From contig JAJCYA010000042.1 of assembly GCA_029263095.1 (NCBI GenBank), positions 1 through 33,400 on the forward strand: DNA of 33,400 nucleotides, given 5' to 3'. This stretch comes from Acidimicrobiia bacterium (GTDB lineage: Bacteria > Actinomycetota > Acidimicrobiia > Spongiisociales > UBA11373). Both the position numbers and the translations under genes were made by a program. Under the pieces are notes generated by a model. It did not search any database and was not told the DNA's origin. It saw only the letters and a program-made list of their open reading frames with translations. Positions within the stretch are counted from its first letter, which is position 1, and each line of letters starts with the position of its first letter. Positions 23,789-32,338 of this stretch are shown here, piece by piece.

Positions 23789-25153
23789 CTACTCGGATTC
23801 TTCATCTTCGATGTAGTCCGGCAGGTCGTCTTCGAGGTGACGCACCCGGGGAAGTACGTATCCGACGATCCCCAGCAGTGCGGTGAGCAGGCCGGTAATG
23901 ATGTACATGAACCCGATGCCTCGGCCGGGTCCCGTTCCGATCAGAGATCCCACGGATCCCGCCAACCTGCCCCCTTCGGCGAGGAGCGGTTCGAAGACAT
24001 TGTCGGCAAGTGGCCCGGCGAGGAGGATCGCAATCGGTGAGATTGCTTGGGAGATCATGCGCCGGATGGCGAACACCCTTCCCTGGACCGCCGGAGGGAC
24101 CTTTAGCTGCCACAGCACCTGGCTTGCCGTGTTGGCCACCGGAACCAGTGCCATGAGGGAGAAGGCCGAGATGCCCACAACAAGAACGGATGGCCGTACG
24201 CCGGCAAATGCCACTCCGATACCTGCAATCGAGATGGCGATCATCGTTCCGCGCACGCGTTTCTTTGGCCCTCCCCATGCGCTCACTGCGATCGATCCGG
24301 CCACTGCCCCGAATCCGGCAGCTGAAAGCACCCCACCGGCGGCGCCTTCGGACGCAAACGAGACGACGAGGGGAATGAACAGGACGTTGCCGAAGGACAA
24401 GCTGAAGTTGACGCCTGCATAGATCCACAACAGGCCGAAGAGGCCACCGCGCTGTCTGATGTAGCGCCAGCCCGCGATGGCATCCCCCAACACCGACCCG
24501 GTGTTGCTTTCGGCGTGCTGTTTCGGTCGGGGGAATCGCACAACGGCCAAGGTGCTCACGCCGACGAGGAATGTCACGACGTCGACCAGGAGCACTGCCC
24601 CGAGCCCCGATGTCACCAACAGGAAACCGGCGATGGCCGGTGCCATGACCAGCGAGAGTCCATCGTTGAGCTGTACGAGACCGTTGGCTCGCCCCAGCTG
24701 GGCCTTTGGTACGAGTAGGGGAATGGAGGCCATCCATGCCGGTGCCTGGAACGCGTTCCCCACGGATCCGATCCCTACGAGGATGAAGATGTGCCATAGG
24801 GCGAGGGCATCGGTCGCGTACAGGATGGCGACGAGCAGCGTGGCAGCTCCGGCGATGGCATCCGATACGAGCATCACGCTGCGGCGGTCCCACCGGTCGA
24901 CGAGGGCTCCGGCGAAGGGCGAGATGATGATGGCGGGAAGCGCAAAGAACAGGCTGACGAGAGCGAGGTTGGTCACTGAGCCGGTCTCGACGAAGACCCA
25001 GATCTGGAGCCCGAAACCTGTCATCGTCGTGCCGAGGACCGAGACCAGTTGACCGCCCCACACGACGAAGAACGTTCGCATGTTGCCTCTCGCGCCGGCG
25101 GTGGCTTCTTCGGTCACGGGGGAGGACGCTACCGCCTCGGGGGTATCCGGCAT
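23789..25153 (-). CDS. Major facilitator superfamily transporter (MFS_3/EntS-like)
   Basis: The 454-residue protein has about 12 hydrophobic segments and an MFS motif A variant (GALVDRWDRRSVM, about residues 81-93). GRANGLVQLNDGLSLVMAPAIAGFLL and VQGRVFAIRRMISQAISPI resemble the enterobactin-exporter-like MFS_3 group found in many drug and metabolite efflux pumps. The substrate is unknown. A polar N-terminus of about 25 residues precedes the first helix; a second ATG at 25078, preceded by AGAGG, is an alternative start. The promoter region holds a TGACATCA palindrome like the operator array at 10370, so the same regulator may control it. Confidence 0.85.
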   Translation of the reverse strand: MPDTPEAVASSPVTEEATAGARGNMRTFFVVWGGQLVSVLGTTMTGFGLQIWVFVETGSVTNLALVSLFFALPAIIISPFAGALVDRWDRRSVMLVSDAIAGAATLLVAILYATDALALWHIFILVGIGSVGNAFQAPAWMASIPLLVPKAQLGRANGLVQLNDGLSLVMAPAIAGFLLVTSGLGAVLLVDVVTFLVGVSTLAVVRFPRPKQHAESNTGSVLGDAIAGWRYIRQRGGLFGLLWIYAGVNFSLSFGNVLFIPLVVSFASEGAAGGVLSAAGFGAVAGSIAVSAWGGPKKRVRGTMIAISIAGIGVAFAGVRPSVLVVGISAFSLMALVPVANTASQVLWQLKVPPAVQGRVFAIRRMISQAISPIAILLAGPLADNVFEPLLAEGGRLAGSVGSLIGTGPGRGIGFMYIITGLLTALLGIVGYVLPRVRHLEDDLPDYIEDEESE

Positions 25154-25155
25154 CC

Positions 25156-25185
25156 TGACACCATAATGACATCATCGTGATGTCA
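25156..25185. promoter_or_regulatory. Putative operator: TGACA repeats plus perfect palindrome before the MFS gene
   Basis: TGACATCA-TCG-TGATGTCA (25167-25185) is a perfect 19-bp inverted repeat, and another TGACA begins at 25156, eleven bases from the next. The run TGACACCATAATGACATCATC here closely matches TGACACCAATATGACATCATC at 10379-10399. The site begins three bases upstream of the MFS start codon, so binding would block transcription or translation initiation. Confidence 0.6.
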
Positions 25186-25226
25186 GCAAGTAGAGGTTGG
25201 GAGGCGGCGGATGCCGACAGGCCCAT

Positions 25227-25240
25227 CGAACGTATGTTCG
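25227..25240 (+). promoter_or_regulatory. LexA (SOS) box of dnaE2
   Basis: CGAACGTATGTTCG is an exact palindrome of the actinobacterial/Bacillus-type SOS box (CGAAC-N4-GTTCG). It directly abuts a TAGACT -10 (25242-25247), nine bases before the dnaE2 ATG, so LexA would cover the promoter and the mRNA would be leaderless or nearly so. Confidence 0.9.
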
Positions 25241-25256
25241 GTAGACTCTCCGCCCC

Positions 25257-28200
25257 ATGCCGCGCTACGCCGAACTCCACTGTCACTCCAACTACTCGTT
25301 CCTCGACGGGGCATCACACCCCGGCGACCTAGCGGAGCGGGCGGCCGAGCTGGGATACGAGGCGCTGGCGATCACCGATCACGACGGCTTCTACGGCGCA
25401 GCCCGGTTTCGCGTTGCCGCCGCAGAAGTGGGACTACCAACGGTGTACGGGGTAGAGATCGGACTGCCAAGACACCCAGCCCCAGCTTCTTATCACTCCC
25501 CCCTTGTGGGGGAGTCGGCCGGCGGAGCCGGTCGGTGGGGGGTGGGCACGCCCGGCAAGGCCGGTTCGCACCAAGGTGGGGGGTCGCGAGCGGAGCGAGC
25601 CCGTAGAGGGCGGATAAGACGAATGCACGGTGCCAAACCCGTCGTGTTGCCGGAAACAGATCACCTGGTGCTCTTGGCACCCGACCCCGCCGGATACTCG
25701 GCACTGTCCCACCTGATTACCAAGGCACAGTTCCGTGGCGAGAAGGACCGGCCGGTCTACGACGAAGCGGACCTTGTCGAGGCCGCCGGGCGGGGGGGAC
25801 TTGTTGCTCTTAGCGGGTGTCATCGCGGCGCCGTGCCGCGAGCCGCCGAACAGGGCGATCTGGATGGCGCACTCGCTGCGGCGATGGAGCTACGAGAGGT
25901 GTTTGGGAATCGATTCCTCCTGGAGGTGTGGGATCACGGGATGCCGGAGGACGACGCTCGCAACGATCTCGTCGCGGCGGTAGGGGAGCAGCTCCGAATC
26001 CCGCTCGTGGCCACCAACAATGTCCACTATCACGACCGGTCTCAGGCAGATGTAGCCGAAGTGCTTGCCGCGATTGGGGGACGGCGCGATCTCGATGCCG
26101 GATATGGGTATTGGCCGGCCACCGACGAACGGTTTCTCCGATCGCCGGTCGAGATGGCTCGCCGGATGGCGCGCTATCCGGGGTCGGTTGAGCGGGCCGC
26201 CGATCTGGGGCGCGATCTTGCTTTCGATCTGACCCTGGTTTCTCCCCGGTTGCCCGACTTTCCGATGCCGGGGGCGTTCCGCTCCGAGATGGAGTACTTG
26301 CGCCATCTCACGACCGAGGGGGCGCGTCGCTGTTATCCGGGTGACGGTCCCAGGGGAATCGACCGGGTCGCCATTGATCGACTCGATCACGAACTGGGCG
26401 TCATCGACGCGCTCGGATTTCCCGGCTACTTCCTTGTCGTATGGGACATCGTCCAATTCGCCCGCGGTCGCGACATCTACTGCCAGATCCGCGGTTCCGG
26501 AGCGGATTCGGCGGTGTGCCGCTGTCTCGATCTCACCAGGGTCGATCCGATAAGGCTGGCGCTCCCGTTCGAGCGGTTCCTCTCTTCGGAGCGGGGGCGG
26601 CCGCCGGACATCGATATCGACTTCGAGGCGGAGCGACGTGAGGAGGTGATCCAGTACTGCTACCAGCGGTATGGACGGGAACGGGCTGCGATGGTGGCCA
26701 ATGTGATCACCTACCGGGCACGGTCGGTTCTCCAGGACGTGGGGAAGGCATTTGGGTTTACCCAAGCCCAGGTGAACGGGTTGACGAAATACCTCGACAC
26801 CCGCAAGGCCGAGTCGATCGGCGAGTTTCTCGAGTTGCCCGGTGGGGCTACCGCCGACTTCGTTCTCGACATGTGCCGCCGGATCGATGGTTTTCCCCGT
26901 CATCTCGGTATCCATTCGGGGGGGATGGTCATCGCCGATCGCCCGCTGCACGAGACGGTGCCGCTGGAGTGGGGCCGCATGGAGGATCGGACCGTCCTCC
27001 AGTGGGACAAGAACGACTGTGCCTCGATGGGGATCGTCAAGTTCGATCTGCTCGGCCTGGGGATGCTCAACGCGCTGCACCTGGCCGTCGATCTCATCGA
27101 GGATGCCCACGGATTGACGGTTGATCTCGCCACGATTCCGCAGGAACCGATGGTTTACGAGATGCTCACCAAGGCCGACACGGTGGGCGTATTTCAAGTG
27201 GAGTCACGCGCTCAGATGGCGACGCTGCCTCGGATGAAGCCGAAGACCTTCTACGACTTAGCGGTCGAGGTGGCCCTCATCCGTCCCGGTCCGATCCAGG
27301 GGCATTCCGTCCACCCGTATTTGCGGCGCCGCAACGGTGAGGAGCCGGTGAAGTATCCGCATCCCCTGACCGAACCGATTCTCGCGAAGACACTCGGCGT
27401 CCCCGTGTTTCAAGAGCAGTTGATGGAGATGGCGCGAGTGTGCGCCGGATACTCACCGGGCCAGTCCGATCGGCTTCGTCAGGCAATGACCCACAAGCGG
27501 TCCGATGAAGAGATGGCCAAGTTGCGACAGGAGACTTTCGACGGGATGTCCCGCACCGGGGTCACCGGTGCTGCCGCTGAAGAGATCTGGGAGAAGCTTC
27601 AGGGATTTGCATCGTTCGGATTCCCAGAGAGCCATTCGGTGTCGTTTGCCTACATCGTGTACATGTCGTCGTGGCTGAAGTATCACTGGCCCGCTGAGTT
27701 CCTTGCCGGGCTTCTCAACGCTCAACCCATGGGGTTCTACAGTCCCAATTCGCTCGTACAGGACTCCATTCGGCACGGTGTGGTGGTGTTGGAGCCGGAT
27801 GTAAACGAGTCCGACTACGACTGCACGATCGTCCCGGTTCGGACCGATCCCGATGATTTCGCCACCTACTACGGCGCCACGTGGCGACGGGGGAGAGGGC
27901 TGCTGGATGATCCGGTTCGTATGGCCACCGGGGTGCGGATGGGGCTGCGTTACGTCCGTAACCTGGGCGATGCCGAGATCACGAGGATCGAGGCGGCCCG
28001 ATCGATCGACGGCCTGTTTACCTCGGTGATAGACCTCGCACAGCGCACCGGGCTTCCGGTTGGGGCCATTGAGGGACTGGCAGCGTCCGGGGCACTGGGA
28101 GCGTTGGACGTTGAACGGCGCGAGGGGTTGTGGGCTGCCGGGGCGCTGGCGGGGATGGGGCCGGGGCGCCTCCCGCTCGCCGCCGGGGTCGAGGCACCCT

Positions 28201-28634
28201 CGCTGTTCCCGATGTCGGAGGAGGAACAGGCCCGAGCCGATCTGTGGTCCACCGGGGTGTCGGTGCGGCATCCGGTCGAGTTCGTGCGGGAGCGGCTCAC
28301 CGGGGCGGGGTGCGTTTCGATTACCGAAGCGCTGCAGGGCGGCCAACAGGGCCGCCGCATCCGAGTTGGGGGTGTGGTGACCCATCGCCAGCGCCCCATG
28401 ACCGCCAAAGGGGTGATCTTCCTCAACCTGGAGGACGAGACCGGATTGCTCAACGTGATCGTCTTGCCCGAGGTGTGGGCGGCTCACCGCGACGTGGCGA
28501 GACGCAACGTGGGTTTGGTGATCGACGGGGTGCTGGAACACCGCGACGGTGTCACCAACCTGATGGCCCGGCGGTTTGCCGCCTGGCCGGTCGAGGGTGT
28601 CAAGAGCCGAGATTGGGCGCGGGGGGCGCGGTGA
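25257..28634 (+). CDS. dnaE2: Error-prone DNA polymerase III alpha subunit DnaE2 (ImuC)
   Basis: The 1125-residue protein has an N-terminal PHP domain (HCHSNYSFLDGASHP at about 8-22, ITDHDGFYG near 39-47), the palm with aspartates in PPDIDIDFE and VKFDLLGLGML, the KKLE-type C-family fingers (HKRSDEEMAKLR) and a late OB-fold (IRVGGVVTHRQRP...GVIFLNLEDETG). The PDIDIDFE...YGRERAAMVANVITYRARS...DVGKAFGF run is characteristic of DnaE2 rather than replicative DnaE1. It copies damaged DNA in SOS mutagenesis, usually with ImuA/ImuB, neither of which is in the window. LexA control is shown by the upstream box. Residues of about 78-121 are an in-frame repeat-like insertion absent from the usual PHP domain; whether it impairs function is unknown. 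Confidence 0.93.
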   Translation: MPRYAELHCHSNYSFLDGASHPGDLAERAAELGYEALAITDHDGFYGAARFRVAAAEVGLPTVYGVEIGLPRHPAPASYHSPLVGESAGGAGRWGVGTPGKAGSHQGGGSRAERARRGRIRRMHGAKPVVLPETDHLVLLAPDPAGYSALSHLITKAQFRGEKDRPVYDEADLVEAAGRGGLVALSGCHRGAVPRAAEQGDLDGALAAAMELREVFGNRFLLEVWDHGMPEDDARNDLVAAVGEQLRIPLVATNNVHYHDRSQADVAEVLAAIGGRRDLDAGYGYWPATDERFLRSPVEMARRMARYPGSVERAADLGRDLAFDLTLVSPRLPDFPMPGAFRSEMEYLRHLTTEGARRCYPGDGPRGIDRVAIDRLDHELGVIDALGFPGYFLVVWDIVQFARGRDIYCQIRGSGADSAVCRCLDLTRVDPIRLALPFERFLSSERGRPPDIDIDFEAERREEVIQYCYQRYGRERAAMVANVITYRARSVLQDVGKAFGFTQAQVNGLTKYLDTRKAESIGEFLELPGGATADFVLDMCRRIDGFPRHLGIHSGGMVIADRPLHETVPLEWGRMEDRTVLQWDKNDCASMGIVKFDLLGLGMLNALHLAVDLIEDAHGLTVDLATIPQEPMVYEMLTKADTVGVFQVESRAQMATLPRMKPKTFYDLAVEVALIRPGPIQGHSVHPYLRRRNGEEPVKYPHPLTEPILAKTLGVPVFQEQLMEMARVCAGYSPGQSDRLRQAMTHKRSDEEMAKLRQETFDGMSRTGVTGAAAEEIWEKLQGFASFGFPESHSVSFAYIVYMSSWLKYHWPAEFLAGLLNAQPMGFYSPNSLVQDSIRHGVVVLEPDVNESDYDCTIVPVRTDPDDFATYYGATWRRGRGLLDDPVRMATGVRMGLRYVRNLGDAEITRIEAARSIDGLFTSVIDLAQRTGLPVGAIEGLAASGALGALDVERREGLWAAGALAGMGPGRLPLAAGVEAPSLFPMSEEEQARADLWSTGVSVRHPVEFVRERLTGAGCVSITEALQGGQQGRRIRVGGVVTHRQRPMTAKGVIFLNLEDETGLLNVIVLPEVWAAHRDVARRNVGLVIDGVLEHRDGVTNLMARRFAAWPVEGVKSRDWARGAR
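25488..25619. repeat. 132-bp MITE-like insertion inside dnaE2, in frame
   Basis: The segment is bounded by TCTTATC (25488-25494) and its exact reverse complement GATAAGA (25613-25619). It contains a perfect hairpin ACTCCCCC-CTTGT-GGGGGAGT (25495-25515), a second GCCGGC/GCCGGT stem near 25518-25532, and the GCGAGCGGAGCGAGC-type motif common in bacterial repeat elements. At 132 bases it adds exactly 44 codons with no stop. The encoded Gly/Arg/Ser-rich stretch differs sharply from the flanking polymerase. No target-site duplication or second copy is seen in the window. Confidence 0.6.
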
Positions 28635-28639
28635 GGGCC

Positions 28640-28668
28640 GCTTCCCATACTCCCTGAATGTGGGAAGC
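28640..28668 (+). terminator. Hairpin between dnaE2 and the lipoprotein gene
   Basis: GCTTCCCA (28640-28647) pairs perfectly with TGGGAAGC (28661-28668) across a 13-base loop. It lies six bases after the dnaE2 stop and eight bases before the next GTG, so it may terminate dnaE2 or shape the leader of the lipoprotein mRNA. No T tract follows. Confidence 0.45.
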
Positions 28669-28676
28669 TTCGGGCT

Positions 28677-30128
28677 GTGATCAAGCGGTTCGTCGGGTTT
28701 CTTGTTGTCCCGCTACTTGCTTCGGCCTGCGGTTTGCCGCCGGAGGGTGGGGTGAGTGCCGATACCGGCGTCTCGTCCGGTGAGGACGGTGGTGACCGCG
28801 AGGTCATCTGCCAGGAGTTCATCGATACCACCCTTGCGCTCGGCGAGCCGGGGATCAGCCATGCCGACTACCAGCTGACCCTGTCGGAAGCAGCCAGACC
28901 ACTTGTCGATTGGGCGATGGGCGGGCAGCTTCTGGATGACGAGCAGGCATTCCTCACCTCCCTGGAGAGGATCTACGCCGGCGACGCGGTTCTCGATGAC
29001 ATGTGGGCCATCGAGGATCTAGGAGGCACTCTCGCAGCGGGTGGCGGGAGTATCTGCGAGGAGTTGGGTCGCAATGTGGGCTTTATGCCTCCACCGCCGG
29101 GGACGGCCTGGGATACCCCACCGGAGGTCGAGATCGTTTCGACCTATCAGTCCGATACCGCGGACTACGTCTGCGACGTGTTTATCCAGACGATTGATAT
29201 CTGGGTGGACGATGCCAACGTCGGGGCGGAGTACGGGCCGCATATGGCCGACCAGGTCGATCTGATGATCGGCGGCCTGCGTGATCTGGGTATCGAGACG
29301 GGGTTGGATCAGCTGGCAGTGGTATCCGACAAGTGGCGGACGCTGCAGTGGGTGCAGGGACAGGAGGAGTCGGGCCGGCCACTGACGGAGGCTGCCGCCG
29401 CGCTGGCCGGAACCGCTCCGAGATGCGGAGAACTGTTCCAGGCGCTCCGGTTCGATCCTGAGCCAGCACCACCGACCGACTACGCGGATAGGTGGCGCGA
29501 TGTGGAGGCGGTCGCCGAATTCGATCCGGGTCTGGCGTGTGGGAGCGCGCTGGTGCCCAGTGGTGAACTGATTCCGTCGCTGCTGCCGCTGGATGTCGAT
29601 GCTTGGCAGACCGTGGATGCGATGAGGGCGCTTGGTCCCGAAGGAGAATCCTTCGTCGACGGCTACGCGTATGGAATCTTCAGCCGGACCGACGACGAAC
29701 TGGTCCTGCTCGGCGTGGCATCCGATGGCTCGCTGTCCGATGCTCACTTTCGGCGAGCCGATGGGATATGGGATCCCGACGGATGGGGGAGTTGCGAGTG
29801 GCGACCGAGCGGATTTCGGGCTGTTGAGTGGCAGATTCATCCCGACCATGTTTCTGACCTCGCTTCACTGACTATTGAGCTCTTGGTGGTCGACAAATGC
29901 GGGGTTGTGTTCGAACGCAACCACGAAGTAGTGGTCGTCGCCGAATACACCGACGACGCGGTCACGATCGAGGTGTGGCAGGCGCTCAATCCGCCGCCTT
30001 CGGCCTCAGGGGAGGGCCTCTACACCACGGGCTGTGTAATCGGAGCCACCCTCGGACTCATCGTCCACCTGCCCGGACCCCTCGGCGGCCGGGTGCTGGT
30101 CGGCGCCGCCGACAGTCTGAATGAATAA
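28677..30128 (+). CDS. Secreted lipoprotein of unknown function
   Basis: The 483-residue protein begins with a clear lipoprotein signal, MIKRFVGFLVVPLLASAC, so Cys18 is the probable lipid anchor. A Gly/Ser/Asp linker follows. The rest is acidic with many Trp and paired Cys residues (for example near 45, 127, 165 and 254), but no known domain is recognised. The C-terminal segment LGLIVHLPGPLGGRVLVG is hydrophobic. The GTG start is supported by the signal peptide. The gene precedes the serine-recombinase segment; its 3' end is the left boundary of the accessory region. Confidence 0.75.
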   Translation: MIKRFVGFLVVPLLASACGLPPEGGVSADTGVSSGEDGGDREVICQEFIDTTLALGEPGISHADYQLTLSEAARPLVDWAMGGQLLDDEQAFLTSLERIYAGDAVLDDMWAIEDLGGTLAAGGGSICEELGRNVGFMPPPPGTAWDTPPEVEIVSTYQSDTADYVCDVFIQTIDIWVDDANVGAEYGPHMADQVDLMIGGLRDLGIETGLDQLAVVSDKWRTLQWVQGQEESGRPLTEAAAALAGTAPRCGELFQALRFDPEPAPPTDYADRWRDVEAVAEFDPGLACGSALVPSGELIPSLLPLDVDAWQTVDAMRALGPEGESFVDGYAYGIFSRTDDELVLLGVASDGSLSDAHFRRADGIWDPDGWGSCEWRPSGFRAVEWQIHPDHVSDLASLTIELLVVDKCGVVFERNHEVVVVAEYTDDAVTIEVWQALNPPPSASGEGLYTTGCVIGATLGLIVHLPGPLGGRVLVGAADSLNE

Positions 30129-30178
30129 CTGATCCGTACCTATCTGGCTCAACAGCGCCCGTTCCTTCTGCGGGTAGG

Positions 30179-31672
30179 TCAGGGGTGCTGAAGCGCTCCT
30201 GTCTCTATCTTCCCGCTCTCGATTGGTATGGCTCCGGTGATCTCGTAGCTGTCGTTGCTTCTCTTGACCTGGATATCGAGGAGTGCGACGAGCTGGGATT
30301 GTGTTTCGAGGTCGCCGTCGTCGAGTCTGGCCGCGGCCACTGAAGCGAGCTTATGGGCTTGCTCGAGGGGGTCGATCTGGGCTTCGAGTAGCTGGGCTTG
30401 GCGTTCGAGCCTCCGCAGCTCTGCGGTGAGTTCGCTGTGCTCGGCAGCCAGCTGGTCGAGGAGGGTCTTGATCTCTGGGTTGGTGAGTCCGAGGGTCTTG
30501 GCGTCTCGGAAGATGCGGAGCCGCTCGGCTTTAACCCGAGCAAGTCTGCCTTTGCGGTCGGTGATCGTGTCGCCGAGCTGGTCGGGATCATGTCCAGGGT
30601 GCTCTGTGTGGAGGGTGGCGGCTTCCAGGAGCCGCTTCGGATCATCCAGAGCGGCTCGGATCGGTTCCCACAGCAGAGTCTCAAGCTCCTCAGCTCGTAT
30701 CTGGCGGGGTTGTATCGGGCATCGTTCGCCAGTGAGTGCCGAGTTCGTGTTCGAGGAACATATGTAATAGCGGGCGTCGCGGTCGTTGCGGTAGGAGCCC
30801 ACCATGTGGCCTCCGCATTGACAGACGATCCTGCCCGAAAACGGATACATGTGGATCTTGCGGGGGGCTGTCCGGGTGGTTCTCCCAAGGGCGTCTTGTA
30901 GTTCGGTGAAGCGTTCCTGCGAGATGATCGGGGGGAAGCGCCGCAGGATCGGCCCTTCGGTCGACTCATAGGGGATCTCGCCGACCAGGTGTCGGCGCCC
31001 CAGGTGCATTCGGAGGCTCCGATGCGACCACGGCCGCCCAGTACGGGTCCGATGCCCCAGGGCGTTGATCCGCTTCGCCGCCTGATACGCCGTCATCGCC
31101 TCATCGACGACCAGTCCAATCACCAACTCCAGGAACTCGACACCGTCGGGATCAAGCTCGAGTGTGGTGTGGTCGGTCGGGGTCTTGGCGAGCCGGTACC
31201 CCAACGGGGCGGTCCCACCCGTCCACAGTCCCCGTTCAGCCGCCCGCTCCAGGCCTTCGCTCATCCGTTTGGTCCGGGTGTGCTGCTCCATCACAGCGAA
31301 CAGGGCCCTCATCGCTGACATCGTGGACTCACCCGGATCCGACAGATCAGTCTCGCCCTCGAGCGTGACCAGCCGCACGTCTGCTTCTCTCAGCGCATCG
31401 CGGATCACAAAGGCGACCTTCTCGCTACGCGCCAACCTCGATTCGTCTGTCACCAGCAATGCGTCGAACCGGTCAAGCTGACCCAAGAGGCGCATCAGCT
31501 CGGGGCGTTCCTCCAGCTTCTCACCCGAAACCCCCGGGTCACAGAAGTCCTCCCACCCATACCCGAGACTCTCAGCCAAGCCGGTGAGAGTCTCCAACTG
31601 ACCATCCAGACTGAACCCATCCACCTGCCCGGGCGTAGACACCCGCCGATAGATCGCCGCCCGCCTCATCAC
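30179..31672 (-). CDS. Large serine recombinase (site-specific integrase family)
   Basis: The 497-residue protein has the full large serine recombinase layout. The resolvase domain spans about 1-140, with catalytic Ser12 in YRRVSTPGQ and ESRLAR near 77-82. A recombinase domain follows (about 155-260, GTAPLGYRL to FTELQDAL), then a zinc ribbon with Cys284, Cys286, Cys305 and Cys318. A long coiled coil (about 365-440) precedes the C-terminus. Such enzymes integrate and excise phages and mobile islands without accessory proteins, except for a directionality factor in excision. The ATG at 31672 overlaps the stop of the small upstream gene (ATGA). No attachment site could be fixed; an imperfect ACCTA...TAGGT repeat lies at about 30137-30178 just beyond its stop. 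Confidence 0.9.
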   Translation of the reverse strand: MMRRAAIYRRVSTPGQVDGFSLDGQLETLTGLAESLGYGWEDFCDPGVSGEKLEERPELMRLLGQLDRFDALLVTDESRLARSEKVAFVIRDALREADVRLVTLEGETDLSDPGESTMSAMRALFAVMEQHTRTKRMSEGLERAAERGLWTGGTAPLGYRLAKTPTDHTTLELDPDGVEFLELVIGLVVDEAMTAYQAAKRINALGHRTRTGRPWSHRSLRMHLGRRHLVGEIPYESTEGPILRRFPPIISQERFTELQDALGRTTRTAPRKIHMYPFSGRIVCQCGGHMVGSYRNDRDARYYICSSNTNSALTGERCPIQPRQIRAEELETLLWEPIRAALDDPKRLLEAATLHTEHPGHDPDQLGDTITDRKGRLARVKAERLRIFRDAKTLGLTNPEIKTLLDQLAAEHSELTAELRRLERQAQLLEAQIDPLEQAHKLASVAAARLDDGDLETQSQLVALLDIQVKRSNDSYEITGAIPIESGKIETGALQHP

Positions 31673-31896
31673 CCGACAGTCCCAACGACCGCGGTGAACT
31701 GGGCGCCGTCATAGCTGACCAGCTCAGTCACCTCACCCAGGGAAGAAGGATCACAAACCCGGACCCTCTCCACCGACCTCACATGGCGAATCCGATCCGC
31801 AGCAGCTCCAAGCGAACGAGCCACCGCATCGAGACGACGGAACCGAGTCGACGGCCGAACACCCTCATCAACATCAACCTCAAGAACTACAAGCAT
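31669..31896 (-). CDS. Small protein coupled to the serine recombinase
   Basis: The product has about 75 residues: a beta-strand start (MLVVLEVDVDEG), a basic helical middle (RFRRLDAVARSLGAAADRIRHVRSVERVRVCD) and a short beta end. No family is recognised. Its stop overlaps the recombinase ATG (ATGA), so the two are co-translated. A partner gene of this size next to a serine integrase could be a directionality factor or regulator; this is inference. GTGGGG sits seven bases before ATG 31896; ATG 31902 is an alternative start, and the frame is open to 31983. Confidence 0.5.
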   Translation of the reverse strand: MLVVLEVDVDEGVRPSTRFRRLDAVARSLGAAADRIRHVRSVERVRVCDPSSLGEVTELVSYDGAQFTAVVGTVG

Positions 31897-31902
31897 CCTC
31901 AT

Positions 31903-32338
31903 ACCCCACAACATACGCCGTTCGACTGACACAAACCCCACCGTCAGCCCTGATCCGCTTTGGTACAGGTTCGCCGGAGCCAAGCATCCGCCACCCAGAC
32001 GCGCTCGCGTTCAGATCCAACGTCGCTTCCTGACAGATCTCGGCGTCTGTGCTGTTGCAGTCGGTGGTGCAGGAGCCCACAGCGTGAGCGGTTGAGGGCT
32101 TGGTTCATCTTCGAGGTCACAGCCCGCAGTTCCGAGCGAACCTCGGTGTGGCCGGGCGTCTTGCTAAGAAGTCTGATATTGAGAGGCCCGATTCCCTAAC
32201 TTCGGCACCGGGCTCCAGCCTGTGGATTTCCTTTTTGGGGATTCTTGTGCAACCTCCTCCGCTCGCCCTCGATTGTTGGCTTCACTCGTGCTGCTTGCGT
32301 TGACGATCCAACCAGGCGAAACCGCTGGATTGTTTCGG
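31903..32338. other. Poorly coding stretch inside the accessory segment
   Basis: About 435 bases between the two minus-strand genes hold no ORF that I can defend. A 58-codon minus frame (GTG 32120 to 31944) exists but is arginine-rich and resembles a shadow frame. An overlapping minus frame (31880-32080) has a more natural composition but no ribosome site. The part from 32160 on is less GC-rich than the neighbouring chromosome. It may hold a gene remnant or an attachment region. Confidence 0.4.

Noticed and set aside
25488-25619. Possible CRISPR-like or repeat array from the hairpins in dnaE2
   Set aside because: Only single hairpins are present, no regularly spaced repeats; better explained as one MITE-like insertion.
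31944-32120. 58-codon minus-strand frame in the accessory segment
   Set aside because: Arginine-rich with no ribosome site and no recognisable family; composition is like a shadow frame.
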